From assembly GCA_018000455.1 (NCBI GenBank), contig JAGNJW010000018.1, positions 1 through 64,000 on the forward strand: DNA of 64,000 bases, read 5' to 3'. Made by a program: the position numbers and the translations under genes. This document shows positions 50,782 to 61,243 of this stretch, in pieces (within the stretch, counting starts at the first letter, position 1; every line of letters begins with the position of its first letter). The stretch is from Acidobacteriota bacterium (GTDB taxonomy: Bacteria; Acidobacteriota; Vicinamibacteria; Vicinamibacterales; UBA2999). The notes beneath the pieces were generated by a model. That model did no database searches. It worked only from the letters and a program-made list of their open reading frames with translations, and was not told the origin of the DNA.

Positions 50782-50785
<4 letters not shown>
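49988..50785 (+). CDS. otsB: Trehalose-6-phosphate phosphatase
   Basis: 265-residue HAD-superfamily phosphatase. The nucleophile motif is LSDFDGTLAEF (DxD) and the acidic metal motif YFGDDLTDEHAF is near residue 216, with a cap domain between. It removes phosphate from trehalose-6-phosphate. The start is GTG at 49988; TAGGAT (49976-49981) six bases upstream could be a -10 box giving a leaderless mRNA. Its TGA overlaps the GTG of otsA (GTGA, 50782-50785), so the two steps of trehalose synthesis are made together. Confidence 0.94.
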
Positions 50786-52302
<1,517 letters not shown>

Positions 52303-52322
52303 CGACAGAAGCAGCCGGGCCG

Positions 52323-53438
52323 ATGCGGCGCATCCTCCACATCGACATGGACGCTTTCTACGCGTCGGTCGAGCAGCGCGACAATCCGGAGCTGCGCGGA
52401 CGCCCGGTGGCCGTCGGCGGCGCCCCGGATCAACGCGGCGTCGTCGCGGCCGCCAGCTATGAGGCGCGGACGTTCGGCGTGCGCTCGGCCCTGCCGATGT
52501 CGCGCGCCGTCCGCCTCTGTCCGTCGCTGGTCATCGTGCGGCCCGACTTCCAGAAGTACCGGCAGATCTCGCAACAGGTCTTCGCGCTCTACCGCGAGGT
52601 CACGCCGCTGGTCGAACCGCTCTCGCTCGACGAGGCCTACCTCGACGTGACCGAGAACACCTGGGGCGAGCCGCTCGCCGTCACCGTCGCCAGGCGCCTC
52701 AAAGCCGCGATCCGCGAGGCCACAGGGCTCACGGCCTCGGCCGGCGTCGCCCCCAACAAGTTCCTCGCCAAGATCGCCTCGGGCTGGCAGAAGCCCGACG
52801 GCCTGACCGTGATCGCTCCCGAGCGCGTCGAGCGCTTCCTGCGCGAGTTGCCGGTCGACGCGCTATGGGGCGTCGGCCCGGTCACCGCCAAGAAGCTCGC
52901 GGCGCACGGCATCACGCGCCTGCTCGACGTGCGGACGGCCGACCTCGACCAACTACGCTCGATCGTCGGCACGCTCGCGGACTGGTTGAAGGATCTGTCG
53001 GAAGGCCGTGACGCCCGGGCGGTCGAACCCGACCGGCCATCGAAGTCGTCGGGCTCGGAGTGCACCTACGAGCACGACCTCACGCAGCTGGACGAGATCC
53101 GGCGCGAAGTGGCGGAGATGGCCGGCGAGTGCGCGGCCTGGCTCGAGAAGCGGGCACTTTATGCCCGCACCGTCACCATCAAGGTGCGCTACGCCGACTT
53201 CGAGACCGTGACCAGAAGTCACAGCGCTGAGCCGACGCGCGACCTGCCCTCGCTGGTCGCACGGGCCAACGACCTGCTGACCAAGACCGAGGCAGCCGCG
53301 CGCGCGGTGCGGCTGCTCGGCGTCAGCGTGCACAACCTCACGGAGACGACCGCCCCGCCGCCGGCCTCGGCGCCGCGCTCACGCAAGGGCGCCGAGCTGC
53401 CCCGGCTGCCCTTCGACGACGATTCCGCCGGCGGGTAG
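52323..53438 (+). CDS. dinB: DNA polymerase IV (Y family)
   Basis: 371-residue error-prone polymerase for translesion synthesis. Catalytic segments: HIDMDAFYASVEQRD at the start, SLDEAYLDVT near residue 104, the thumb helix-hairpin-helix (LWGVGPVTAKKLAAHGI), and a little-finger domain. The C-terminus ends ELPRLPFDDD, in which LPRLPF could be the sliding-clamp binding motif. It begins 20 bases after otsA, so it may be transcribed with the trehalose genes. No LexA box is evident upstream. Confidence 0.95.
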   Translation: MRRILHIDMDAFYASVEQRDNPELRGRPVAVGGAPDQRGVVAAASYEARTFGVRSALPMSRAVRLCPSLVIVRPDFQKYRQISQQVFALYREVTPLVEPLSLDEAYLDVTENTWGEPLAVTVARRLKAAIREATGLTASAGVAPNKFLAKIASGWQKPDGLTVIAPERVERFLRELPVDALWGVGPVTAKKLAAHGITRLLDVRTADLDQLRSIVGTLADWLKDLSEGRDARAVEPDRPSKSSGSECTYEHDLTQLDEIRREVAEMAGECAAWLEKRALYARTVTIKVRYADFETVTRSHSAEPTRDLPSLVARANDLLTKTEAAARAVRLLGVSVHNLTETTAPPPASAPRSRKGAELPRLPFDDDSAGG

Positions 53439-53466
53439 GCGCACCGGGCTGCGCGACGCTCTCACG

Positions 53467-54624
53467 TCAGGGGGTGATGACGCGCACCCGTGTGAGTACG
53501 ACGTCGTCGACCGGCGTTTCGCCGTTCACGGCAACGGCCTCGATGGCCTTCACGACCTCGAGCCCCGAGCGCACGCGGCCGAACACGGTGTATTTCTGAT
53601 CGAGTGACGACGCCGGAGCCGTCACGATGAAGAACGACGTCGTGGCCGAGTCCACCTCGGCCTGACGCGCCATCGACACGATGCCGACATCGTGCGCCTG
53701 GTCGTTGAACTCGGCCTTCAGTGGCTGGATGTGTCGTTCCTGCGTCTCGGTCAGCGGCGTCTTTCGGGTGGACATCATGCCAGTCTGGACGACGAACCCC
53801 CGCACCACGCGGTGCCAGGTGGTGCCGTCGTAGGCGCCGAGCGCGGCCAGCCGAAGGAAGTTGCGGACGTGCTCCGGCGCCTTGTCAGGCGTGAAGCCGA
53901 TGGTGATGTCGCCGAGTGAGGTCTCGAGCACGGCGGTCACCTGCGCCAGCGCCTCGACCGTCTCGGTCGCAAACGGCGGCGGCACCTCGGCAGGTCTGTC
54001 GCGGATGACGACGGCGGTCACCGTCACCGGCTCGAGCGGCACGCCCGTGTCATCGGCGGCACCTTCTGAAATCGTCTGCGCGACGCGCAGCCCCTCGCTG
54101 ACGCGCCCGAACACCGTGTGCTGGCCGTCGAGTGACGGCTGATCGACGATGCAGATGAAGAACTGCGTGCCGCCGCTGTCGGGGCGTCCCGGGACGACCA
54201 CGGCGGACACCGCGCCGCGTGTGTGTTTCTCGGTCAGGCCCTCCCGGGCCAGACGATTCAGGCCGCCGGTGCCGGCCCTGTCGCGCGTCGCGGGATCGCG
54301 GGTGAGCGGGTCGCCGCCCTGCACGACGCCCTGACGCACCACGCGGTGAAACGTCGTGCCCGTCAGGCCACCCTCGCGCGCCGTCTTGATGAAGAGGCCG
54401 ACATGGTTGGGCGCGTGCTCGGGCAGCAGATCGATCACGATGTCGCCCGCCACCGTGGTCAGCACGGCCTGTTTGCCACGCATCTCATCGAGCGTGAGCG
54501 GCGTGGAGAAGAGCGGCTGAGGCGGGGTGGCACCCGGCCGGGCCGGACGTGCCGCTTCTTGCGCGGCGGCGCTGCTGCCGGTCGCCACCACGCCCACCAC
54601 CATCAGCCATACCAGCCTGCGCAT
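53467..54624 (-). CDS. Exported protein with two tandem cyclophilin-type peptidyl-prolyl isomerase domains
   Basis: 385 residues from the ATG at 54624, preceded by GGAGG. Signal peptide ends GSSAAAQ. Two cyclophilin domains follow: about 60-215 (VLTTVAGDIVIDLLPEHAPNHV, TTFHRVVRQGVVQGGDP, GTQFFICIVDQ) and about 235-385 (VLETSLGDITIGFTPDKAPEHV, TTWHRVVRGFVVQTGM, TSFFIVTAPA). Each keeps the HRV and FFI core segments, while Trp-121-type cyclosporin contacts are absent, as is usual in bacteria. The protein probably assists folding of exported proteins. The tandem arrangement looks like an internal duplication. Confidence 0.92.
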   Translation of the reverse strand: MRRLVWLMVVGVVATGSSAAAQEAARPARPGATPPQPLFSTPLTLDEMRGKQAVLTTVAGDIVIDLLPEHAPNHVGLFIKTAREGGLTGTTFHRVVRQGVVQGGDPLTRDPATRDRAGTGGLNRLAREGLTEKHTRGAVSAVVVPGRPDSGGTQFFICIVDQPSLDGQHTVFGRVSEGLRVAQTISEGAADDTGVPLEPVTVTAVVIRDRPAEVPPPFATETVEALAQVTAVLETSLGDITIGFTPDKAPEHVRNFLRLAALGAYDGTTWHRVVRGFVVQTGMMSTRKTPLTETQERHIQPLKAEFNDQAHDVGIVSMARQAEVDSATTSFFIVTAPASSLDQKYTVFGRVRSGLEVVKAIEAVAVNGETPVDDVVLTRVRVITP

Positions 54625-54643
54625 GATACCGCCTCCGCCGCTG

Positions 54644-54672
54644 ATTGTAGCCGCGGTCCCAACGTCCGTCAC
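54644..54672 (-). promoter_or_regulatory. Promoter of the tandem cyclophilin gene
   Basis: On the minus strand: -35 GTGACG (54672-54667, four of six consensus bases), a 17-base spacer, and -10 TACAAT (54649-54644). A short leader with GGAGG precedes the ATG at 54624. Confidence 0.5.
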
Positions 54673-54795
54673 CGCCATCGACGCCGGCCGGCGAACCGGC
54701 GTTGGGAGGTGGCCGTCTAACCCGGACGATTGCGACCTGGGTGTGGGGTTGCCTCTTGACCTGACGGGATCGGTGAAGGGCGGGAGGACACTGCC

Positions 54796-55386
54796 ATGAC
54801 CGTTCCCGTGCTCGTGCTCGTCGCCGCCTTCGTCATCGCGCCTGTGCCGTTCAGCGTGCCACTGCGTGCCGTGGCGCCCGCCAGCTTCGGCGCTCCAGGA
54901 GGCGCGGCCTACGGCTCAGCCGATCGCCTTCGCCCACAGGGAGCCCGGGTGCAGGCATGGCTCCGCGAAGCGCGCCGGCGTTCGCCCACCGTAAGTCGCC
55001 TCGCCGACCGCATCGAGCAGAGCGACGTCATGGTCTACCTCGAGATCGGCCACCGGCTCTCGCCGAACGTCTCGGCCTGTCTCACGTGGATGGCCACGGT
55101 CAGCACACGCCGGATCGTGCGCGCGACGTTCAGAGACGATCTCGGCACCAACGAGGTCATCGCCCTGCTGGCGCACGAACTGCAACACGTGGTCGAACTC
55201 ATCGAGCATCCTGAAGTGCGATCGACAGAGACGCTACTCGACCTCTACAGGCGAATCGGCCACTCCACCGGGAGCGACGGCCTTCACTGGGATACCGCGG
55301 ACGCCGTCGCCGCCGGTACCCTCGCGCGGCTCGAGGCCACTATGCCCGTGCGTCCCGGCCCGAACACCTCTACGAAAGGAACGTAG
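54796..55386 (+). CDS. Secreted protein with HExxH motif, unknown function
   Basis: 196 residues with a strong GGGAGG ribosome site. A hydrophobic N-terminus ([17 protein letters not shown]) acts as a signal peptide or anchor. Residues 120-135 read [16 protein letters not shown], with H127-E128-x-x-H131 as a gluzincin-type zinc site. The third ligand is not obvious; Glu135 and Glu137 are too close and a later Glu or His would be needed. I do not recognise the family. It overlaps the end of the convergent nitroreductase gene by 17 bases. Confidence 0.7.
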   Translation: MTVPVLVLVAAFVIAPVPFSVPLRAVAPASFGAPGGAAYGSADRLRPQGARVQAWLREARRRSPTVSRLADRIEQSDVMVYLEIGHRLSPNVSACLTWMATVSTRRIVRATFRDDLGTNEVIALLAHELQHVVELIEHPEVRSTETLLDLYRRIGHSTGSDGLHWDTADAVAAGTLARLEATMPVRPGPNTSTKGT

Positions 55387-56041
55387 CGATCGCGTCGAGC
55401 CCCTTGCGGGTGATGTCTGGCACCTGAGCGTCCGGAGCCGGATAGCCTGCCACGAGCAGCAGAAACGGCCGCTCCTTCGACGGGCGGCCGAGCAGCGTGT
55501 TCAAGAAGCCCATCGGACTCGGCGTGTGCGTGAGCGTGGCCAGCCCCGCGTCGTGCAACGCCGTGATCAGGATGCCGGTGGCCAGACCCACCGATTCGGT
55601 CGCGTAGTAGTGCTTCACGACAGCACCGTCGGCGGTTACGCCATGCGGCTGCACGAAGACCGCGATGAGCCACGGCGCGATCTCGAGGAACGGCTTGTCG
55701 GCGTCGGTGCCAAGCGGCGCCAGCGCCGCCAGCCACTCCTCGGGCGCGCGGTTCTCGTAGAACTCCCGCTCTTCCTCCTCGGCGGCCACGCGGAGCCGGT
55801 GCCGGAGGCTGGCATCCTCGCGCCCGATGGCGACGAAGTGCCACGGCTGCTGGTTGGCGCCGCTCGGCGCCGAGCCGGCCGCCGCCAGGCAGTGCTCGAT
55901 AAGAGCCCGGGGCACCGGGTCAGGCGCGAAGTCGCGCACGGTTCTGCGCCGTGAGGCGCGGGCGGCGAACGCTTCGGCACGTTGGATGGATTCGGCTTCG
56001 GGCAGGCGCTGGAAGTCGAGCGGACGAAGGCGCAGGGGCAT
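55370..56041 (-). CDS. Nitroreductase-family FMN oxidoreductase
   Basis: 223 residues from the ATG at 56041, which has AGGA upstream; a TTG one codon earlier is less likely. FMN-binding segments are [18 protein letters not shown] near the start, [19 protein letters not shown], and the C-terminal [22 protein letters not shown]. The pattern resembles the iodotyrosine-deiodinase/BluB-like branch of the nitroreductase superfamily. The natural substrate is unknown. It lies 15 bases after rsgA on the same strand. Confidence 0.88.
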   Translation of the reverse strand: MPLRLRPLDFQRLPEAESIQRAEAFAARASRRRTVRDFAPDPVPRALIEHCLAAAGSAPSGANQQPWHFVAIGREDASLRHRLRVAAEEEEREFYENRAPEEWLAALAPLGTDADKPFLEIAPWLIAVFVQPHGVTADGAVVKHYYATESVGLATGILITALHDAGLATLTHTPSPMGFLNTLLGRPSKERPFLLLVAGYPAPDAQVPDITRKGLDAIATFLS

Positions 56042-56056
56042 CAAGGATCCTCGTGG

Positions 56057-57181
56057 TTAGTCGCGATCGCGTGCGCGGTAGAGCTGCCGGAGCGACCGGG
56101 CAATAGCTTTCGACTGCGCGCGTTCCTGCACCCGCTCCCGGACGTCCTGCTTGCCGATGAGCGCCCGCGCTTCGGCCTGGAGCTTGTGGAAGCTCGCCAG
56201 CCTCGAGGCCTCGAGGCGCCCGGTCTCGACGGCGGCGCGAACCGCGCATCGCGGCTCACTGCGATGGCCGCAATCGGTGAAGTGGCAGCCGGCGGCGATC
56301 TCGTCGATATCCTCGAAGCTGGCGTCGGCGATGTCGGGCGCGGCCCAGAGCTGCAGCTCGCGCATGCCCGGTGTGTCGATGAGCAGCCCCCCCCACGGCA
56401 GGCGCACCAGCTGCCGGTGCCGGGTCGTGTGCCGGCCGCGCGAGTCGGACGCCCGCACGGCCCCTACCGCCAGCAGTTCCTCGCCGACGAGGTGATTGAT
56501 GAGCGTGGACTTCCCCGCTCCGGAGCTGCCGAGCAGCGCGCCGGTGTGCCCAGGAAGCAGCGCCGCGCGCACCTGGGCCACACCACGTTTGTCGCGAACG
56601 CTCACGGCGTAGATGTCGGCACCCGGCGCCACGGCCTGGCATTCCGCGATCTGCGGCGCCACGTCGTCGACGAGATCGGCTTTGCTCAGGAGCACCTGCG
56701 GTGTGGCGCCACTGTCTTTGGCCAGCACCAGATAGCGCTCCAGCCGCCGCGGATTGTAGTCGCGGTCGAGGCCCATCACGATGAAGACGACGTCGATATT
56801 GGCGGCGACGACCTGTTGCTCGGTGAGCTCGCCGGCGGCCTTGCGCGAGAAGTGCGTCCGGCGTGGCAAGATCGCTTCGATGGTGGCCGTGCGCTCGCCG
56901 GCCCGCGTGCGGATGGCAACCCAGTCGCCCACCGCGGCCATGGCGTGCCGCCCGGCGGCCTCGTGCAGCAGCTTGCCTGAGTGCTGGGCTCGGACATCGC
57001 CCGCGGTAGTGTAGAGACGCAGCAGATGGTTGTACTCGATTGCGACGCGCGCCGGCGTGAGCCCCTGGTCGGCGAACGGACCGAACGCCGCCGCCCACCC
57101 GTCATCCCAGCCGTAGATCGCCAGATCCACGGCCATCGCGGATGGCTCGGCCTCGGCGTCGGTTGGCGGTGGCCCTGGCAT
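56057..57181 (-). CDS. rsgA: Small ribosomal subunit biogenesis GTPase RsgA
   Basis: 374 residues. An OB-fold N-terminal domain (LLRLYTTAGDVRAQHSGKLLHEAAG) precedes the circularly permuted GTPase, with the G4 motif LLSKADLVDD, then G1 GALLGSSGAGKSTLINHLVG and G3 LIDTPGMREL. A C-terminal zinc site reads CHFTDCGHRSEPRCAV, with its Cys and His ligands intact. It acts late in 30S maturation. The ATG at 57181 is used; an ATG 15 codons later is possible since the first residues are poorly conserved. Confidence 0.95.
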   Translation of the reverse strand: MPGPPPTDAEAEPSAMAVDLAIYGWDDGWAAAFGPFADQGLTPARVAIEYNHLLRLYTTAGDVRAQHSGKLLHEAAGRHAMAAVGDWVAIRTRAGERTATIEAILPRRTHFSRKAAGELTEQQVVAANIDVVFIVMGLDRDYNPRRLERYLVLAKDSGATPQVLLSKADLVDDVAPQIAECQAVAPGADIYAVSVRDKRGVAQVRAALLPGHTGALLGSSGAGKSTLINHLVGEELLAVGAVRASDSRGRHTTRHRQLVRLPWGGLLIDTPGMRELQLWAAPDIADASFEDIDEIAAGCHFTDCGHRSEPRCAVRAAVETGRLEASRLASFHKLQAEARALIGKQDVRERVQERAQSKAIARSLRQLYRARDRD

Positions 57182-57258
57182 CGCGGTAGTGTCCCGCGTC
57201 TTGCGGCGCCTGACAAGGGTGGCGCGGAGCCTTCGGCGCCGGGTCGGCCTCGTGAGCG

Positions 57259-57483
57259 ATCAGCTCTACCTCTGTCGATCGGCTGATCGCCTATCTGCTC
57301 GAGCCGCTGGCGGTGGCGTTCCTCTCCCACACCGGCCCCATCGTGCTCGAGTTCCCCGCCGGCGCACGCGACCAGACACGGCCGCCTTCCGCCTTCCTCG
57401 ACGACAACGAGGCCGAGGGCTCGTCACCGCTGACGGTGGAAGCGCTGGCCGCCCGCCTCACCGCGGTGCTCGCGCGAACCTGA
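57259..57483 (+). CDS. Possible small gene of about 66-74 residues without a standard start
   Basis: An open frame from just after TGA (57253-57255) to TGA at 57483 has strongly G/C-biased third positions throughout and reads like a real protein: LIAYLLEPLAVAFLSHTGP, EFPAGARDQ, LTVEALAARLTAVLART. Start codons are the problem. The first usable one is CTG at 57283, while coding bias extends back to ATC at 57259. A GTG at 57252 lies in another frame, and removing one base would join it to this frame, so a small frameshift is possible. No family recognised. It converges with the hydrolase gene. Confidence 0.4.
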   Translation: MSSTSVDRLIAYLLEPLAVAFLSHTGPIVLEFPAGARDQTRPPSAFLDDNEAEGSSPLTVEALAARLTAVLART

Positions 57484-57491
57484 CGAGAGCG

Positions 57492-58151
57492 TCAGCCGCG
57501 GCGCGCTGCCAGCCAGCTCCGCGCGGCCTCGACGAAGACCTCGCCCCACTCGTGACCGCCATCGAACTCACAGACGGCGTAGGCGACGCCAGCCTCGGCC
57601 AAGCGGGCTTCATCGGCGGCGAGCTTGGCGGCCGAATACCAGGTGTCGGCCCGACCGCGGCCAATGAGCACCGGCGGCAGGCCCTCTCGGTCGACAGCGA
57701 CGTCGGGCGGCAGGTCGCCGCCCAGCGCGATGATGCCCGCACACGTTGGGTTCGCCACGAGGCCCGTGCGGTAGGCCTGTGCGGCGCCTTGCGAGAAACC
57801 GGCCACGATGAGCGGCGCCCGCGTGGCGTAGTCACGCGTCACCGCCGCGCGCACGGCGTCTGCGTAGGCCAGGTTGTCGGCGATGGCGAGGTCGCGATCC
57901 TCGCGCGTCATCCACGAGGCCACGACGTCCTGCGCGCGATTGTAGAAGCGGTGCAGCCCCTGCACGCTCACACGCAGCCACTGGTGCTGCGGGTCGAGTC
58001 GCACCAGCGCCTGGAGATGCGCGGCCGCGGTTTCGCCGTAGCCGTGGAAACCCATCAGCACGGGCCACGGCCCATCGCCGCGCGGGGCGTCCACCAGAAA
58101 GCGGCCGTGCGTGCCGGTGGCGATCGTGACCGTCGTGGGCTCGGTGCTCAC
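57492..58151 (-). CDS. Alpha/beta hydrolase of the phospholipase/carboxylesterase type
   Basis: 219 residues from the GTG at 58151, which overlaps the upstream stop (GTGA, 58148-58151). Catalytic residues are visible: the Ser nucleophile in VAGFSQGAAQAY, Asp in IGRGRADTWY and His in FDGGHEWG. The oxyanion segment is MGFHGYGETAA. No signal peptide. This matches small cytosolic serine esterases of the PF02230 type (about 220 residues). Coupled to the DUF5916 gene upstream; no shared function is known. Confidence 0.88.
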   Translation of the reverse strand: MSTEPTTVTIATGTHGRFLVDAPRGDGPWPVLMGFHGYGETAAAHLQALVRLDPQHQWLRVSVQGLHRFYNRAQDVVASWMTREDRDLAIADNLAYADAVRAAVTRDYATRAPLIVAGFSQGAAQAYRTGLVANPTCAGIIALGGDLPPDVAVDREGLPPVLIGRGRADTWYSAAKLAADEARLAEAGVAYAVCEFDGGHEWGEVFVEAARSWLAARRG

Positions 58152-60421
58152 TGCAGCAGGTCGAACATCCGGCTGAACTTGATGACGAGACTGCGGTCCT
58201 GGCGCTCGGGCGTCGGCCTGAGGTCGTAGAGGCCGCGCGTGTCGTTGTAGACGACGAACAGGCCGGTATTGGCCGCCTGCAGCCAGCCGAGGCGGAGGTT
58301 CATCGACCACACGTCGGCCCGGTCGTTGTACTGCACGAGCGACTGAACGAACATCCGCGGCGTGAACGAGAACGAGAGGCGCGTGCGCACGAGATTGGTC
58401 ACGAAGTCGCCCTGCGGCAAGTCGACGTCGTTGCGCTGGTAGGAGACCTCGCCGGTGAGCTGCTGGCCGGCGCGGAAGCGCAGTGTCGGGCTGATCGTCT
58501 TGCGATGACCGCTGAAGAAGCCGCCGAAGTTGGTCTGCAGGTTCAGGCTCACTGCCCGTCCCTGGTTGGTCATCATGACCGGCTGCACTTCGACGTTGTT
58601 GTAGGAGCCGGCCGGCACGAAAATCCCGGGAAAAATCTGGAACGGCTCCCGCACGCCTTCCTGGGTCAGGTTGATGCCGGTGTGCACCTCGGTCGAGTCC
58701 TTGAACTGCCAGTGGTTGTCGATGTGGGTGTAACCAGTCTCCTGGAAGCCGTCGAGCCCCCAGAAGCCCCGATACGTGACGTGTGGCCGCAGCTCCTGAA
58801 AGATTCGCTTCGGGCGGAAGCGCGTCATCACCCGTACGTCCGGCTTGCGGTAGCCGCCACGCGACAGGAAGCCGATCTCGGGATTGAAGGCGTCGCCCAC
58901 CTGCTGGTAGCCGGCATCGAAGTCGATGCGCTGCAGGTTGGTGCGAGAGCGGATGTTGAAGGCGGTGTCGTCGCCGCTCCGGCCGGGCGTCTCTGTTTTG
59001 GCGAAGAAGCCCGATACGACGGTGTTCTGCTTGATGCCCCAGCGGCCGTCGAGCGCGTAGGTGCGGCCGTAGTCGTCGACGCCGGCGAGATCGCCGGTGG
59101 CCTGCCGCTGCGTGATGAGGCCGCCGAACTGCGAGCGGTTCGGCAGGTCGCGGCTCACGCGCACGACCGAAAAGTTGTTGCTGGCAATCCGGCTGTCGAG
59201 ATCGCTGGTCTGCATGTTCAGCAGGCCGACGTTGTACTTGCCCGCCTTGCCAGACATGCGGCCACCGGCCACGATCGGCACCGACTCGCCGTCGGCCGAG
59301 AGGCCGATCCGGCGGCTGAAGAAGAGGTCGACCTCGCCCTGGTTGCCGACCGAGAAGAAGCCCGCGTTCTCGAGGAAGAACGGGCGCTTCTCGGGAAAGA
59401 ACAGATTGAAGCGATCAAGGTTGACTTGCTGGTCGTCCACTTCGACCTGCGCGAAGTCGGTGTTGATGGTGGCGTCGAGCGTCAGGCTCGGCGTGACGCT
59501 GTACTTGAGGTCGCCGCCGAACTCGGCCGAGTTGTCGGTCGGCGCCGGCTTCACCCCAGACGTGATCGTCTGGCCGAGTGCGTAGGGCATGATCTTGAGG
59601 TTGCGGACGCCCGGCGTCTTGATGCCCGACACCGACCCCGCCAGCGAGACGCGATAGAGGTTGAACTGCCGTGGAATCGGCGCCCAGTAGGCGCGCTCGT
59701 TCTTGCGGCGGATGTTGCGCTGGAAGTTCATGCCCCAGGTCTGGTCGGGCGAGCCGGGAAAACGCAGCGTCTTGAAGGGGATGGCGAATTCCGCCGTCCA
59801 GCCGATGTCCGAGATTCTCGTGCGCACGGTCCAGGCGCCGTCCCAGTTCACGTTGAACCCGCCACCCGAACCCGCCGACGAGGTGCCCCCGAACGCGAGT
59901 CCACCGCCGCCCTGTCCTTCGTTGGTCACCTGGCCGTCGTACTCGCCGCCGGCCGCGCTGGTGCCGAAGACGAACCCGTTCTGGCGGTCGCGGTAGGTGT
60001 CAAACACCATGCGGAAGCTGTCCACCTCCTCGAGCGAGGTGTCGCGCCGCGCATCGGCGGTCACGATGCCGCCGACCTCGGCGTCGTACATGACGGCACC
60101 GATGTAGAGCGTGTCCTTGGTGAAGATGAGGCGCACTTCCGTCTTCTCGGTTGACGGCGCGCCTTCGCTCGGCTGCTCCTGCCAGAAGCCGGTGAGCGGC
60201 GGCGCCGCCTTCCAGGCCGGATCGTTCAGCACCTCGCCGTCGAGCGTCGGCGCTTCCGAAACCGCCACCGCCTCGCCGGCAGGCCGCGGACGCTGGGCGG
60301 GCGACCCCGGCGGCGGCTGGGCGGCGGCCGGCAGACTGGCAACCACGACACCGGCGAGACACACGACGCGCAGGAGACGCCGCGGGCTGGCCACGGACGC
60401 CACGGGCAGGGAGAATCGCAT
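58148..60421 (-). CDS. DUF5916 outer-membrane-type protein with N-terminal CBM9/DOMON-like domain
   Basis: 757 residues from the ATG at 60421. Signal peptide ends ASLPAAAQ. Residues about 50-230 form a carbohydrate-binding-like beta-sandwich (APTLDGEVLNDPAWKAAPPLTGFWQ, EVRLIFTKDTLYIGAVMYD, WTAEFAIPFKTLRF). A long DUF5916 region follows, with barrel-like alternating strands and the segment FFPEKRPFFLENAGFF typical of the family, ending in RMFDLLQ. Members are common in Acidobacteriota and Bacteroidota, and their function is unknown. It is divergent from the hydrolase at 60493. Confidence 0.88.
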   Translation of the reverse strand: MRFSLPVASVASPRRLLRVVCLAGVVVASLPAAAQPPPGSPAQRPRPAGEAVAVSEAPTLDGEVLNDPAWKAAPPLTGFWQEQPSEGAPSTEKTEVRLIFTKDTLYIGAVMYDAEVGGIVTADARRDTSLEEVDSFRMVFDTYRDRQNGFVFGTSAAGGEYDGQVTNEGQGGGGLAFGGTSSAGSGGGFNVNWDGAWTVRTRISDIGWTAEFAIPFKTLRFPGSPDQTWGMNFQRNIRRKNERAYWAPIPRQFNLYRVSLAGSVSGIKTPGVRNLKIMPYALGQTITSGVKPAPTDNSAEFGGDLKYSVTPSLTLDATINTDFAQVEVDDQQVNLDRFNLFFPEKRPFFLENAGFFSVGNQGEVDLFFSRRIGLSADGESVPIVAGGRMSGKAGKYNVGLLNMQTSDLDSRIASNNFSVVRVSRDLPNRSQFGGLITQRQATGDLAGVDDYGRTYALDGRWGIKQNTVVSGFFAKTETPGRSGDDTAFNIRSRTNLQRIDFDAGYQQVGDAFNPEIGFLSRGGYRKPDVRVMTRFRPKRIFQELRPHVTYRGFWGLDGFQETGYTHIDNHWQFKDSTEVHTGINLTQEGVREPFQIFPGIFVPAGSYNNVEVQPVMMTNQGRAVSLNLQTNFGGFFSGHRKTISPTLRFRAGQQLTGEVSYQRNDVDLPQGDFVTNLVRTRLSFSFTPRMFVQSLVQYNDRADVWSMNLRLGWLQAANTGLFVVYNDTRGLYDLRPTPERQDRSLVIKFSRMFDLLQ

Positions 60422-60492
60422 ATGGTTGGGATGGCCGCTCGACCGCGAGGGGCCGCAGCTCCTCGTAATATAGCGGTCGGACCTCGCGAGCC

Positions 60493-61209
60493 GTGTCATC
60501 ACTTGTCATACACATCCCCTTCGTCACGGGTGCGGGCGCTGGCGAACTGACGACAACCGAGGCACCGGCCGCTCCGCTCGTCGTGTTCGCCCACGGCGCC
60601 GGCGCCGGCCACCAATCGCCGTTCATTCGGCGTTTCGCGGCGCTCTTGGCCGCGCGCGGCATGAACGTGCTGACCTTCGATTTCCCCTACATGGCCGCCG
60701 GGAGGAAGCTGCCTGACCGGCCTCCGGCCCTCGAAGCCGCGTTCCGGGCGGCCATCGATGCCGGCATCGGTTGCCTCGAGGGGCGGATTCGCGGCGTGGT
60801 CGTCGCCGGCAAGTCCATGGGCGGACGCATGGCCACCCACGTAGCCGCCCAGCCCGATGAATGGACGTCGCCCGTGCCGCTCATCGCGGCCGTGGCCTTC
60901 GGCTATCCTCTACGTCCACCGGGCCCGCGCGGCGGCGACCGCGTGTCGCACCTGGCGCGGCTCACCGTGCCGACGCTCATCGTGCAGGGCACGCGCGACA
61001 CCTTCGGTGGGCCCGGGGACGTGCGGGCCGCGGTGCCGGCCACCTCGAGGCTGCACGTCATTGGCGTCGAGTCGGGCGATCACTCGCTGAAAGTGCTGGC
61101 CTCCGGCCAGCGGCCGCAGGCCGAGGTCGACAACGAGGTGTCCGACCAGGTGGCACGCTGGATACTCGAGGCGGCCGAGCACGCCCGCCCGGCGACGTCC
61201 GTGCCGTGA
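60493..61209 (+). CDS. Alpha/beta hydrolase of the KANL3/Tex30 type
   Basis: 238 residues from the GTG at 60493. The oxyanion region VVFAHGAGAGHQSPFIRRFA, the Ser nucleophile in VVAGKSMGGRMAT, Asp in IVQGTRDTFGG and His in ESGDHSLKV give a complete catalytic triad. This matches the KANL3/Tex30 (dienelactone-hydrolase-like) branch, whose bacterial substrates are unknown. No signal peptide. It precedes the orphan permease by 34 bases. Confidence 0.88.
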   Translation: MSSLVIHIPFVTGAGAGELTTTEAPAAPLVVFAHGAGAGHQSPFIRRFAALLAARGMNVLTFDFPYMAAGRKLPDRPPALEAAFRAAIDAGIGCLEGRIRGVVVAGKSMGGRMATHVAAQPDEWTSPVPLIAAVAFGYPLRPPGPRGGDRVSHLARLTVPTLIVQGTRDTFGGPGDVRAAVPATSRLHVIGVESGDHSLKVLASGQRPQAEVDNEVSDQVARWILEAAEHARPATSVP

Positions 61210-61243
61210 AACATTTGGCGTCCACGGGCAGTCTAGTCCCCAC

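Noticed and set aside
58505-60154. 549-codon plus-strand frame
   Set aside because: Antisense of the DUF5916 gene, which has a signal peptide and family motifs; the plus-strand product is a GC shadow.
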